Both the position numbers and the translations under genes were made by a program. A stretch of DNA of 64,000 bases from JBGPTK01 sp963797765 (lineage in GTDB: Bacteria > Acidobacteriota > Terriglobia > Acidiferrales > UBA7541). Location of the stretch: positions 1,984,001 through 2,048,000 of the forward strand of contig CAWCQU010000003.1 in NCBI GenBank assembly GCA_963797765.1, written 5' to 3'. The notes under the pieces are model-generated. The model had not been told where the DNA came from, did no database searches, and saw only the letters and a program-made list of their open reading frames with translations. Each line of letters opens with the position of its first letter. The stretch's first letter is position 1. Of the stretch, positions 27,504 through 35,872 are shown one piece after another.

Positions 27504-28391
27504 TTAGCCACCAGCACGAGGCACCTTGAGTCCACGATAATCGGTGTAATAGCATTCGCCAGGGTCATTACTTGCGTTGAGTACAATCCCGGCGATGAAC
27601 CTTCCTTCCAGAGCGGTCATGCATTGCTCGGGGGCCTCTCTCGGCGTCACTCCCTCGCGGAAGACCAACAAGGCGGCGTCACAGACTTGTGAGAGGCGCT
27701 GTGCATCCGCGAAGAGGTTCAATGGCGGAGAGTCAAAAATAATCCAATCGAATGCGCCCACCACCGACTCGACAAACTCTTGCAAGGCCGGCTTCTGCAA
27801 CAGTTCGGCTGGATTTGTCACAGCCCGCCCGGATGAAACGTAATAGAAACCTACGGGATCCGCCTGCCGGACAGCCACGCTCAGGTCAATCTCTCCCTCG
27901 AGAAATTCCGCCAATCCAGGCAACGAAGGAATTCCTAGAGCGCGCGATATTCCTGGATTCCTCATGTCAGCGTCAACCAGGAGTACCCGGGGAAAACTTC
28001 GTGCGAGCAAAGAGGCAAGATTGACCGCCACCATGGTCTTGCCTTCCTTTGGAATTGCACTCGTCACAAGCAGATGGCGCAGCTGGCGCTGCTGGCGAAT
28101 CTGCTGGATGCGATGACAGAGAACTCGAAACCTCTCCTGTGCCGCTCCTGAGCCTCCGTTCATCGCAACTAAATGGTCCTCCGGACGCGGATGGCACTGG
28201 ATATGTTCAACGACTCCGAAATCTCTTGGGCCCGTTTCCATGGTGTTCGGCAATTCTTGCCACGCCACGGCGCTGTGCTGGGCCGGAGCGGGCTTCTCTT
28301 GCCGCGCTGTGGCGCTCTTCTGAGCCGGAACGGTCCTCGCTTGCGCGTTAGCCTCTTCGGACCGGCGGAGTGCTTCAAAAATTCGGCTCAC
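27504..28391 (-). CDS. CpsD/CapB-type tyrosine-protein kinase (BY-kinase)
   Basis: The 295-residue cytoplasmic ATPase has the Walker A-like SAIPKEGKTM (111-120), LLVDADMRNP (Walker A', about 137-146) and WIIFDSPPLN (Walker B), as in bacterial tyrosine kinases controlling polymer length and export. The C terminus has GECYYTDYRGL with three Tyr, fewer than the classic Tyr cluster. The N-terminal linker holds a 14-residue tandem repeat. It overlaps the ATPase gene upstream by 4 nt (ATGA), so the two are translationally coupled, and partners the Wzz-like protein two genes upstream. Confidence 0.88.
   Translation of the reverse strand: MSRIFEALRRSEEANAQARTVPAQKSATARQEKPAPAQHSAVAWQELPNTMETGPRDFGVVEHIQCHPRPEDHLVAMNGGSGAAQERFRVLCHRIQQIRQQRQLRHLLVTSAIPKEGKTMVAVNLASLLARSFPRVLLVDADMRNPGISRALGIPSLPGLAEFLEGEIDLSVAVRQADPVGFYYVSSGRAVTNPAELLQKPALQEFVESVVGAFDWIIFDSPPLNLFADAQRLSQVCDAALLVFREGVTPREAPEQCMTALEGRFIAGIVLNASNDPGECYYTDYRGLKVPRAGG
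28255..28335 (-). repeat. Imperfect 42-bp tandem repeat in the BY-kinase gene
   Basis: Two adjacent copies with a 42-nt period encode PAQKSATARQEKPA and PAQHSAVAWQELPN in the linker between the N-terminal helix and the ATPase domain. The third-position differences show it is not a recent duplication. It probably changes only linker length. Confidence 0.7.
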
Positions 28392-29323
28392 TTGATTCCC
28401 TCATGTAAAAAAAGATCCGTTCTGATGTCGAGAAAATCTGTTGGCAAGTCTTCGGAATTCCCGGCGCACTCTGGCTCGTCTTCATTGGCGGAAACTCGAT
28501 CTGTGCCAAACTTCACACCCAAGTCGCTGGCTGCTTCTTCGACTAAGTCCGCTGTTACGTGCTCTCGGCCAAGCGCATACGCGGAGATCATGGCATGATC
28601 ACAGAGCGTGTTGATCAGCCGCGGGATTCCCTGCGAATAAAAGTAAACGCGTTCGAGCGCATCGCGGTCGAACACTTCTCCACTCTCGTTTCCCGCCAGC
28701 TTGAGGCGGCAGCCCACGTAAGCGAAGGCCTCCGCTTCGGGCAGAGGGCGCAAACGAAACCACAGTGCGATTCGTTGCTTGAGTTGGCGCAGAGCGGTGG
28801 TTTGTAACGTCGCTTCCAGTTCGGGTTGCCCAACCAGAATAACTTGCAGAGATTTTCCTTGCGGCGTTTCCAGATTGGTCAGCATCCGAATTTCTTCGAG
28901 GGCAACGTTGCTGAGATGCTGTGCTTCCTCAATAATCAGCATGGTCGTCAGGCCTTTTCGATGGCGATCAATGAAATAACGGCCCAAACGAATCAAGACG
29001 TCAGCTTTGGAAGCCGAAGAAACCCCGATGCCCAGATCCTCGGCCACATAAAACAGCAACTCTTGGCTGGTGAGCAGGCTGTTGAACACATAGGCGTAGG
29101 CCACTCGTTCCTTGTCCAAGCTGTCAAGAAGGCAGCGGACTATCAAACTCTTGCCAGTTCCCACTTCACCCGTCAGAACCATGAACCCTTTGCGCGACAG
29201 AACCCCGTAGCGCAGGCCGGCAACTGCTTCTTGATGTTGACCAGTGGCATAGACAAATCCGGGATCAGGACTGATCTCAAATGGACTGCGATCGAGTTTA
29301 AAAAACGACTTGTACACCTTCAT
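28388..29323 (-). CDS. ExeA-like AAA ATPase of exopolysaccharide/PEP-CTERM loci
   Basis: The 311-residue protein starts with YKSFFKLDRSPFEISPDPGF, has Walker A TGEVGTGKSL (51-60), Walker B TTMLIIEEAQHLS, then LTNLETPQGKSLQVILVGQPEL and GIPRLINTLCDHAM. This is the ExeA/GspA-related group that is regularly found in exosortase-linked exopolysaccharide loci. Its role is probably energising or organising export in the envelope, but is not proven. The gene overlaps both neighbours by 4 nt, so it is part of a tightly coupled four-gene block with the chain-length protein and kinase. Confidence 0.85.
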   Translation of the reverse strand: MKVYKSFFKLDRSPFEISPDPGFVYATGQHQEAVAGLRYGVLSRKGFMVLTGEVGTGKSLIVRCLLDSLDKERVAYAYVFNSLLTSQELLFYVAEDLGIGVSSASKADVLIRLGRYFIDRHRKGLTTMLIIEEAQHLSNVALEEIRMLTNLETPQGKSLQVILVGQPELEATLQTTALRQLKQRIALWFRLRPLPEAEAFAYVGCRLKLAGNESGEVFDRDALERVYFYSQGIPRLINTLCDHAMISAYALGREHVTADLVEEAASDLGVKFGTDRVSANEDEPECAGNSEDLPTDFLDIRTDLFLHEGIK

Positions 29324-30903
29324 CCCGCCTTATACGTGTAAAAACTGAGCGCTACCGAAACCAAAATCAACATCGCCAAGCCAGCGACCTCGAAAGCCCG
29401 ATTCCGTAAGCTGGACGTTCGCTCGCGGGGGGAGGTTAGGATGGGAATCCGCGTCAGGATAGGGAGGCGGATGTGTTGCCGTAAATCCTTTTCATTGCGA
29501 AGTACTTCATCGCTCATTTCGCGTACAACCACCAGCCCTGCCCCTACAAAGAGTCCCAGCAGCCAACCGACCAAGACAACCTGGCGTCGATTTGGTTGAG
29601 ATGGCTTCTGAGGCAAGCTCGGGGGATCGATCACGCTAAACTGCTCTCCTTGCTGATTCTTTTCGAGGTTGGTGGCCAACTCGGATTGCAATTTCTTTTG
29701 CAGGAGTGATTGATAATTCTGTTTGGAATTTTCGTAATCGCGCGTCAGTTCAGCTAATTGCTGTTCGCGTAACGGAGTCAAATTGAGCCGAGCCTGGGCG
29801 TCGGCGATCTTCCGGTGCAGGTCTTTCACCTGAGCCTGATCGCTGTCGATTTCGGCGCGCGTGGCTTTAAGCCGGCTGTCCACATCCGCGGTGGCAGGAT
29901 CGCCCGCATAAACCTCGGCTGTCTTTGCTCCAGCCTGTTCAGGCTTTTTCTGCGTCTCCAAACGTTGGCGAATGGCATCCCATTGCGCGATTTGATCCTT
30001 CAAGCCGTCGACATCTGGATGTTTAGAGGTGTACTTGCCCTCCAGGTCCGACAGTTGTTTTTGCAAATCACGAACCTTTGCTTGAGCCAGGGCGGCCGGA
30101 GAAAGACTTGTACTTCCGTCGATCGAGCCAATCGATTTTTGCATCGCTTGATATTCAGCCTTCAAAGACTCCAGATATATTCTCTGTTGTTCAGCGCGAT
30201 CTGCTGCGCTCGAAACAGCATTTAATTGAGACTCCAGGCTGTTGAGAATCTGCAAATTGCTCTGTTGCTGCTCTGGAAGCTCTCCCAGATTTTGAATCTT
30301 ATATTCACGCAACCGCTGCTCCTGGCGTGCCAGATCTTGTCCTGCCTGGCGCAGTTGCTCTTCGAGAAAGTCCGTAGTGCTGATGGATTGCTGAGTATTC
30401 GCCCGCTGATTCTCAGCGATGAAGAGCGAAGCCAATTCCCGGGTGATTTCCTGGGCTGTGTAAGGATTTCGCGCGGAATAGGAGATTCGAAATGCAGTCT
30501 GTTCTCCTTGGGTCTTCGTTGGGTCCGCGGGTTCGATCTTGATGTCTTTCCGCATTTCGTCTACCACGGAATCCATCGAGGAATGGGCACGCTCCGATGG
30601 ATAGAGGTTGAAGCGTTGGATGATTTCTTGTAGCCGGGTGCGGCTAAGGACCTGTTGCGTCATGCTCTCCAGCCGCTCCTCCAAATTGGTGACGACATTC
30701 GGCGTCACATACTGGTCCGGCACACTCCGCGGCCGGATCAGGATGATCGCTTCCGAGCGATATCGCGCAGGCCACAAATGGGCAACGGCGACTGCCCCGA
30801 GTCCGATCACGAAGAAAGCTCCCAGCAACCACCAGCGCCGGCGGAGCAGAATGCGCCGGGCGTCTCGAAAGCTTATCTGTCCAGATTCGTTTTCATCATT
30901 CAT
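29320..30903 (-). CDS. Wzz/GumC-type chain-length determinant (kinase-less)
   Basis: This 527-residue protein has a cytoplasmic N terminus, a membrane helix near residues 27-46 (WWLLGAFFVIGLGAVAVAH), a Wzz domain beginning YRSEAIILIRPRSVPDQYV, a long Gln/Glu-rich coiled coil (about 180-430) with EEQLRQAGQDLARQEQRLRE, and a second membrane helix near 508-525. The P-x-x-P region PPSLPQKPSQPNR precedes the penultimate hydrophobic segment. It lacks a kinase domain, matching the separate CpsD-type kinase. It sets polymer length and couples to the Wza-like exporter. It starts 5 nt after the outer-membrane protein gene ends. Confidence 0.88.
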   Translation of the reverse strand: MNDENESGQISFRDARRILLRRRWWLLGAFFVIGLGAVAVAHLWPARYRSEAIILIRPRSVPDQYVTPNVVTNLEERLESMTQQVLSRTRLQEIIQRFNLYPSERAHSSMDSVVDEMRKDIKIEPADPTKTQGEQTAFRISYSARNPYTAQEITRELASLFIAENQRANTQQSISTTDFLEEQLRQAGQDLARQEQRLREYKIQNLGELPEQQQSNLQILNSLESQLNAVSSAADRAEQQRIYLESLKAEYQAMQKSIGSIDGSTSLSPAALAQAKVRDLQKQLSDLEGKYTSKHPDVDGLKDQIAQWDAIRQRLETQKKPEQAGAKTAEVYAGDPATADVDSRLKATRAEIDSDQAQVKDLHRKIADAQARLNLTPLREQQLAELTRDYENSKQNYQSLLQKKLQSELATNLEKNQQGEQFSVIDPPSLPQKPSQPNRRQVVLVGWLLGLFVGAGLVVVREMSDEVLRNEKDLRQHIRLPILTRIPILTSPRERTSSLRNRAFEVAGLAMLILVSVALSFYTYKAG

Positions 30904-30908
30904 GGTAT

Positions 30909-32288
30909 TTATCTTCCCAAGGGTATTCGAACCAATCGATACGTCACCGTGAAATAAACAATGTTGCGATTCAAGTTTCCATACACTGCCGCTGCACCGC
31001 TGCTGGCTTGATGTGTAAAGGTGTAGCCCCAGCGAAGCCCGAAGCCTTCATGAACGGAGTCCTCAAGGCTGAAGCCTGCAATCTCATCTTGAACGAGCCC
31101 TCCCCCTGGGCCGGATAGCAGCGCACTGTTGCGCGCGTAACTGCCATTCCAGATGGCGTCGAGCTGCTTGGTCAATTTGTGCCTTATGGAACCCGTCACC
31201 GATGAACTCATTACGGTTGTCAACAAACCGCCACCGTCGCTCACTTGCCGCTGGGCGCCGATTTGAAACGCCGTATTCTGCAAGTGCAAATTGAGATCGC
31301 CGCCCAGAGTCCAATTCCACTGATCCCTATAATTTGTGATCTGGACAACAGGAACGCCTGTGGCTGAGGTCAATTCATTATTCGAGCGTATAGATGCGGG
31401 ACCGCCATAAATCCGTGCAGAAAGGCTGGGAGAAAACTGACGGGTGTATGAGAAGAATGGGTTATGCACAAGTGTCCGCCCGTTCGGGCCGAATTCGTAA
31501 TAGCTAAGCAGATAAGTGAACCCTGCTGTGTCGTACCGAGAAAGACGGTAGCTGTAGATCACGCCCGCAGTTTGTACCTGCGTGTCCAAAAGCGTCGTAG
31601 CGGCGGAAGCTTGTTGGTCAAAATAAATCGCTGAACTGCCACCGAAAACCGAGAGAGACGCCCGCGATGAAAATTGATAAGTTGTATCCAAGCGTGCGCC
31701 ATAGCCGTGTTCGCGGGCCAGGGGAGTGAAAACTGTCTGATTGAGGCTCGAGGGTGGCCCCAAGCTCGACATGATTTCCGTGTTCGTGGAGGGTTGGGAG
31801 ATTCCCGAAAGGTAGAAGACCGAAGCGCGTCCACGGAATGATAGATGGGGAGTGGCCTCGAAGCTCCCATCGAACTGGCCTCGCTGTTGGAGTGTGTTAT
31901 AGCCCGGCGTTCTGGCGTAGAGCAGAAAATCCGGTTGATAATGCAGCGCGAATTCAGAGTGCTTTCCATCGCGCTGAAGCCAGATATCGGGCCCAAAAAG
32001 AAAGGTGCCGTCCCCGCCATTCGCTTGAGTGCCGCCCACCACATTGCTGTTGTAAGAGGTCTCTTGCGAGAGATCGATCAAGAGGAAATTCCGAACCCCG
32101 CTCGGGCCGCTGTAATTCAAACTGTCCTTCTGGCCGTCGCCGAAAGGTCTCGGTGGTTCAATACCCTTAGAAGTAGGCGTAGTTACCGAGTTGGAACTCG
32201 AATCGGCAGGCGGAGCAGAAGACTGCGCCTCCAGACCAAGAGGCAACAAAATCAGCAAAAGCGCCGCAAGTAGACATTTGAACATCAT
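30909..32288 (-). CDS. Outer-membrane beta-barrel protein of the exopolysaccharide locus
   Basis: The 459-residue protein has a signal peptide (MFKCLLAALLLILLPLGLEAQ) and then alternating short amphipathic strands such as EFALHYQPDFLLYAR, GAVSSLGP-type turns and a final strand VYFTVTYRLVRIPLGR whose aromatic-rich pattern fits a barrel. Comparable proteins lie next to Wza in PEP-CTERM/exosortase-type loci and may act as an outer-membrane conduit or docking factor. No enzymatic motif is seen. It is 22 nt after the Wza-like gene and 5 nt before the Wzz-like gene. Confidence 0.75.
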   Translation of the reverse strand: MMFKCLLAALLLILLPLGLEAQSSAPPADSSSNSVTTPTSKGIEPPRPFGDGQKDSLNYSGPSGVRNFLLIDLSQETSYNSNVVGGTQANGGDGTFLFGPDIWLQRDGKHSEFALHYQPDFLLYARTPGYNTLQQRGQFDGSFEATPHLSFRGRASVFYLSGISQPSTNTEIMSSLGPPSSLNQTVFTPLAREHGYGARLDTTYQFSSRASLSVFGGSSAIYFDQQASAATTLLDTQVQTAGVIYSYRLSRYDTAGFTYLLSYYEFGPNGRTLVHNPFFSYTRQFSPSLSARIYGGPASIRSNNELTSATGVPVVQITNYRDQWNWTLGGDLNLHLQNTAFQIGAQRQVSDGGGLLTTVMSSSVTGSIRHKLTKQLDAIWNGSYARNSALLSGPGGGLVQDEIAGFSLEDSVHEGFGLRWGYTFTHQASSGAAAVYGNLNRNIVYFTVTYRLVRIPLGR

Positions 32289-32310
32289 CTTCCCTATTCC
32301 TATTGTCTCC

Positions 32311-33015
32311 TCAAGGAACTATGACCGTATCTCCCGGCATCAACTGCATCGGGAGTGTGGATTTGCCGCCCTTGATAGCCTGCTTATATTGAAAAGGCAT
32401 TCGCTCTCGCGATCCATCTGCGATCGTGCGCAGGACTACAATCTTGTTCACCTTGGCGAAATCTTTGAATCCACCAGCGGTGGCCAAAGCGTCCAACACA
32501 GTCATGCTCGAAGTCAGCGGATAAGCCCCTGGGCGTTGCACTTGGCCCATGACGAAAAACTTGTGACTGTTTGCCTCCTCCACGATCACAGTCACCTGCG
32601 GCTTGCGGATGTAAGCCTCCAGTTCTTTCACCAACCGAAGTTGGAGCAGGCGAGGTGTTAGTCCGCGAACTTCCAAATCTCCCACCAGGGGCATTGAGAT
32701 TTTCCCATCGGGCCGCACCGGCACGGATCGGGAAAGCTCCGGTTCGTGCCAGACGTTGATGGCCAACAGATCTTGAGTGCCAATTACATATTCCTCGTCC
32801 GACGAAGTTAAGCCTGGTTTCTCGCTCGGGTTGTTCACCGGCGGTTCCTGGCTCTGAGGCCCTTCGGCCCCCGCAAACAATGCCAACGCCCTCGGCGCCA
32901 GATAGAATCCAGGATTCATTTTTCCAGCCACTCCGGCAAAGACAGGAACGGCAGAGCACGCGACGATAGTTGCCGCGATTGCCACGACAAATTCGAATTT
33001 CCTTGATAACTTCAT
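32311..33015 (-). CDS. Wza-type polysaccharide export protein
   Basis: The protein of about 234 residues carries the polysaccharide-export domain: DEEYVIGTQDLLAINVWHEPELS and VRPDGKISMPLVGDLEVRGLT, then an SLBB-like part, KFFVMGQVQRPGAYPL and TVLDALATAGGFKDF. The N terminus from MKLSRKFEF has a hydrophobic stretch ending IVACSAVPVFAG, so it may be a lipoprotein at that Cys or a signal-peptide substrate. GGAG precedes the ATG at 33015 by 6 nt; an upstream in-frame ATG at 33048 is possible. It forms the periplasmic/outer-membrane channel. It is followed by the barrel protein. Confidence 0.88.
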   Translation of the reverse strand: MKLSRKFEFVVAIAATIVACSAVPVFAGVAGKMNPGFYLAPRALALFAGAEGPQSQEPPVNNPSEKPGLTSSDEEYVIGTQDLLAINVWHEPELSRSVPVRPDGKISMPLVGDLEVRGLTPRLLQLRLVKELEAYIRKPQVTVIVEEANSHKFFVMGQVQRPGAYPLTSSMTVLDALATAGGFKDFAKVNKIVVLRTIADGSRERMPFQYKQAIKGGKSTLPMQLMPGDTVIVP

Positions 33016-33055
33016 GGAATGCTCCATCTTCTCTGGTATGTCAGTCATTGGTCAC

Positions 33056-33580
33056 TTATCTCGGCAGATCGGTCACGCCATTGAGTAAGGTGAACGTCGA
33101 ACTTACTGCCACAAATCCGCCGATGCGTTCGTCGATTGAAATCGGTTCCACTCGGATTACTTTCGCCCCCGCACTCATTTGAACCGGGCTGTGCGCTTCG
33201 AGAAGCGAGGAAAAAAGTACGTCGATGTGAATGTTGGCTTCGCAGGGAGGTTGCGATTCGGCATAAATGTAGACACCCTGAGAACTAATGTCGCGGGTGA
33301 AGCCTTGCCCCTTGTGAGCAATTCCGTCCCTGTCCTTCCACCGGAAGTGCACCGGCGCGCGGAGTGCGAAGCGAATCTGCTTTCTGCGTTCCAAGATGTT
33401 GGCCACCCGCACGAGAGCGCGCCATCCGGTGGACCTCTGCGAAGAGCCGCCGAGGCGTTGTCTTCGAGCTGGATCGAAGAGCGCGCTCACTCGCGAAAGG
33501 TAGCTTTTCGATGAAGAACGCACAAGAAGCGAAACAACCCGTTCGATTGAGGTTTCCCGAATGGGGAATTGTGTGGACAT
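33056..33580 (-). CDS. PilZ domain protein (cyclic-di-GMP receptor)
   Basis: The 174-residue protein has ERRKQIRFALRAPVHF, the R-x-x-x-R c-di-GMP-binding motif in the right PilZ setting, and TRDISSQGVYIYA, the D-x-S-x-x-G motif. This is a classic bipartite PilZ signature, and the N-terminal 60 residues are unlike any family I know. It is the first gene of the exopolysaccharide operon and ends 7 nt before the possible Wza start at 33048, which suggests that c-di-GMP controls export or synthesis after transcription. No Shine-Dalgarno is obvious. Confidence 0.85.
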   Translation of the reverse strand: MSTQFPIRETSIERVVSLLVRSSSKSYLSRVSALFDPARRQRLGGSSQRSTGWRALVRVANILERRKQIRFALRAPVHFRWKDRDGIAHKGQGFTRDISSQGVYIYAESQPPCEANIHIDVLFSSLLEAHSPVQMSAGAKVIRVEPISIDERIGGFVAVSSTFTLLNGVTDLPR

Positions 33581-33850
33581 GCGAGTGATCGGGAATTACC
33601 AACCCAATCGCGTGATTCGACTAGTAAGAAACTACCTAGAAGTATGCCGAAGAATCTAGGCAGCTACAGTGTTCATCGTATAAAGGAGGAGTCCCTTTTC
33701 AAACTCCTTCAAACGCCACATTTTGTCACTGATGGCAGGGTCCTTCCTCTTCTGGACACCCTTTCCTTCCTGAATTCAGCCCCAATGGGTCCGTGGCTGA
33801 ACAGGCGAATCGAAATTAATGTCTCTTGATTTGGCCGATTGTCGGGCCTA
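33581..33850. promoter_or_regulatory. Likely control region of the exopolysaccharide operon
   Basis: This gene-free stretch precedes the first gene of the operon. It holds an inverted repeat with CCTAGA at 33635-33640 and TCTAGG at 33655-33660, separated by 14 bases, and CTACAGTGTTC at 33664-33674, which also occurs in a palindrome near 48015. On the minus strand TTGAAA and TATACG occur about 14 bases apart near 33690-33710, too close for a standard sigma-70 promoter. I cannot assign a promoter. Confidence 0.3.
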
Positions 33851-33879
33851 AAGGCGCGAAATCTAGATAGTGGCGCCTG

Positions 33880-34330
33880 TGGATCGATTGCAGCTCGGTC
33901 TTAGCACAAATTTGACAAAAAAGCGGCCAGCGCATGGCCGAAATCTCAGCACCCCCGACTCCCGCGTGCAGCAGTCGATCACGCTCACCAGATAGCCGAC
34001 CCACCGCAGGACCCGCCAATTCGCATGTCGCTGCAGACTGATAGGCGGCGCTCACGCGACCCACTCTTTTCGCGGCGCGCAGACCGCGAGCGCACCAGCA
34101 GCCACGCGCGCACACCGTAACACCGCGCGACACGCGCAGCCGCCGCGCAACCACCACGCACCGCCGAAGCCGTACGCCAGCCCGCAGGCCACACGACGCC
34201 ACGCGGCCGACAGAACGGCTGCCCGTGGCCCCGGAGACAGACCGACCGGCTGATGGCCAATGTCGCTGCCACCAATGGCCTGTAGCCTCGGTCACCATCT
34301 CTCGCGCCTGGGAGTGAGCCGCACCACAGT
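33880..34330 (-). pseudogene. IS3-family-like transposase (OrfB) relic
   Basis: No intact reading frame is present, but on the minus strand fragments in different frames resemble an IS3-type OrfB: VAATLAISRSVCLRG near 34270 (the N-terminal A-x-x-L-x-I-S-R-S motif), and GYLVSVIDCCTRES near 33960-34000 (the V-I-D-x-x-x-R-E motif before the second catalytic acid region), followed by EISAMRWP in the place of the typical W-E-I-S. The stretch 34070-34240 is unusually GC-rich and repetitive. The missing core shows internal deletion. No terminal inverted repeats could be found. It is old debris between two regulatory regions. Confidence 0.5.
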
Positions 34331-34511
34331 CACTGCGGCACGACGTAGGATTGGATTCGGCCTTCGCCGAACCCCCAGGCGCAAACGCCGGCGCAATCAG
34401 GTGAACTATGCGGTGAACTACAGAGAAACGTGTATCGAATTTATCCATCCTTCAGGCTATCTATTAGGCCGCTAGTTCGTCACTCAGAGCCACTTGAGAT
34501 GGAGGAATTAG

Positions 34512-35345
34512 ATGTCATCGTTGCCCTCGGCCCCAAAGACCCCGGAATCTACCTTTCGCCGTGAAATCGGCCAGAATCGCGTTCGACTCGTCATCGCTGA
34601 CGCCTCCGTTATGGGATGTGAATTACTGCAGACCTCCTTCGAACGCTTCCCGCAACAATTCACGGTTGCCTCTTGCGAGGTATCAAGCGCCGGTGTGCTT
34701 CGATCGGCCTCCCGAGCCAACGCCGATGTCGCGCTGATCAGCGCCGATCTTCAAGACGGACGGCTAATGGGCCTCGAAGCGCTCCGAAATCTTCATCTCA
34801 CTCGTCCCGAGGTTCGATGCGTGATCATTTTCGACGCGTGGCAAGATGACTTAATCATGCACGCTTTTCGAGCCGGCGCGAAGGGCGTATTCTGCCGGGC
34901 GGAATGCTTTGACACGCTTCGAAAATGCATTCAGTCGGTACACAACGGACAGGTTTGGGCCGATAGCCGCCAACTCCTGCTGATCCTCGAGGCCTTTACT
35001 CGAACCGCCCCGATCCGCGTGACGGACGCCAAGGGCATGGTGTTGTTGACCAAGCGTGAATCTCAAGTGGTTCATTGGATTTCGGAAGGCCTCCCCAACC
35101 GGGACATTTCATTGAAGTTGGGAATCAGCGAACACACAGTAAGCAATTATCTCTTCCGGATTTTCAATAAGCTGGGAGTTTCAAACCGGCTGGAGTTGGC
35201 TCTCTACGCGATCAAACAGCAGCAGGACAGTGGATCTCAAATCCATCACAATTCGCGGCTGATCGAAGATCTTCTATCCGACGACCCGGAACCGAAATCG
35301 GCCTCCCGGAGTGATTTGCGAAGAGTTGAATCTGTCCCCGCATAG
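34512..35345 (+). CDS. LuxR/NarL-type transcription regulator with degenerate receiver domain
   Basis: The 277-residue protein has an N-terminal receiver-like domain (about 24-145) and a LuxR helix-turn-helix: LTKRESQVVHWISEGLPNRD, then ISLKLGISEHTVSNYL. In the receiver the usual D-V-x-L-M-D phosphorylation site reads DVALISADL, so Ser77 replaces the Asp. The conserved Thr position is Asp108 in VIIFDAW, and the conserved Lys is Arg129 in GVFCRAE. It is thus unlikely to be phosphorylated in the normal way. It is divergent from, and about 900 bp from, the exopolysaccharide operon, so it may regulate it. It ends with an acidic tail of about 40 residues. Confidence 0.82.
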   Translation: MSSLPSAPKTPESTFRREIGQNRVRLVIADASVMGCELLQTSFERFPQQFTVASCEVSSAGVLRSASRANADVALISADLQDGRLMGLEALRNLHLTRPEVRCVIIFDAWQDDLIMHAFRAGAKGVFCRAECFDTLRKCIQSVHNGQVWADSRQLLLILEAFTRTAPIRVTDAKGMVLLTKRESQVVHWISEGLPNRDISLKLGISEHTVSNYLFRIFNKLGVSNRLELALYAIKQQQDSGSQIHHNSRLIEDLLSDDPEPKSASRSDLRRVESVPA

Positions 35346-35469
35346 CAGGGCACCGAGCCCATGCATCTCCGCTTTGCAGAGTAGATGACAAGAGTGCGTC
35401 CCGATGTCGGTCAAATAATCAAGAGGCCTGTCGTGGTTGCGCTTCCCGCCAGGCGCCAGTTCGATGTTT

Positions 35470-35860
35470 GCACGGACGCCGAAGAAGGTTCCGCCTGCCA
35501 GGTGTGTTTCGATAGCGAGAATTAGATTTCGAGAAGCCTGTGACTTCAGGACAAACCCAAGGCGCAAACAGCGCGTACTTCGCTCTCGAGACTATCGGAT
35601 TCATGCATCGTGAACAGCAGGATGCGCCATCCAACTCCGGACTCCGCAATCTGCGCGGCAGCTTCCAGCCCGCTCATGACCGGCATCGTAATATCCAGGA
35701 TTACGATATCAGGCTTCAACGCCTGAGCTATCTCCACTGCTTCTTTTCAATTGGTGGCCTGGCCGCAGATTTCCCAGTCCCGCCGGGATTTAATAAGGAG
35801 ATTCCGAATTCCATCGCGCACAATTTCGTGATCATCGACAATCAAAATCCTGGGCTTCAT
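35470..35860 (-). pseudogene. Broken receiver-domain response regulator
   Basis: An ATG at 35860 starts MKPRILIVDDHEIVRDGIRN, a perfect receiver N terminus, but codon 38 is TGA (35747-35749) where relatives have Gly (QATNGKEA). In the same frame after it come AQALKPDIVILDITMPVMSG and RILLFTMHESDS. Near 35565 the frame changes by one base to LGFVLKSQASRNLILAI. There is no recognisable DNA-binding domain after it. It lies 13 nt after the histidine kinase stop would be expected in an operon, so the kinase has lost its direct partner. A short stand-alone receiver is also possible. Confidence 0.7.
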
Positions 35861-35872
35861 GGGAACAACCTC

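Noticed and set aside
33816..34448. 210-codon open frame on the minus strand
   Set aside because: It is Arg/Ala/Gly-rich with no family pattern. The region is better explained by transposase debris in several frames.
35747..35749. TGA inside a receiver gene as possible selenocysteine
   Set aside because: The family has Gly there, there is no catalytic reason for Sec, and the same gene has a second frame break. It is a nonsense mutation.
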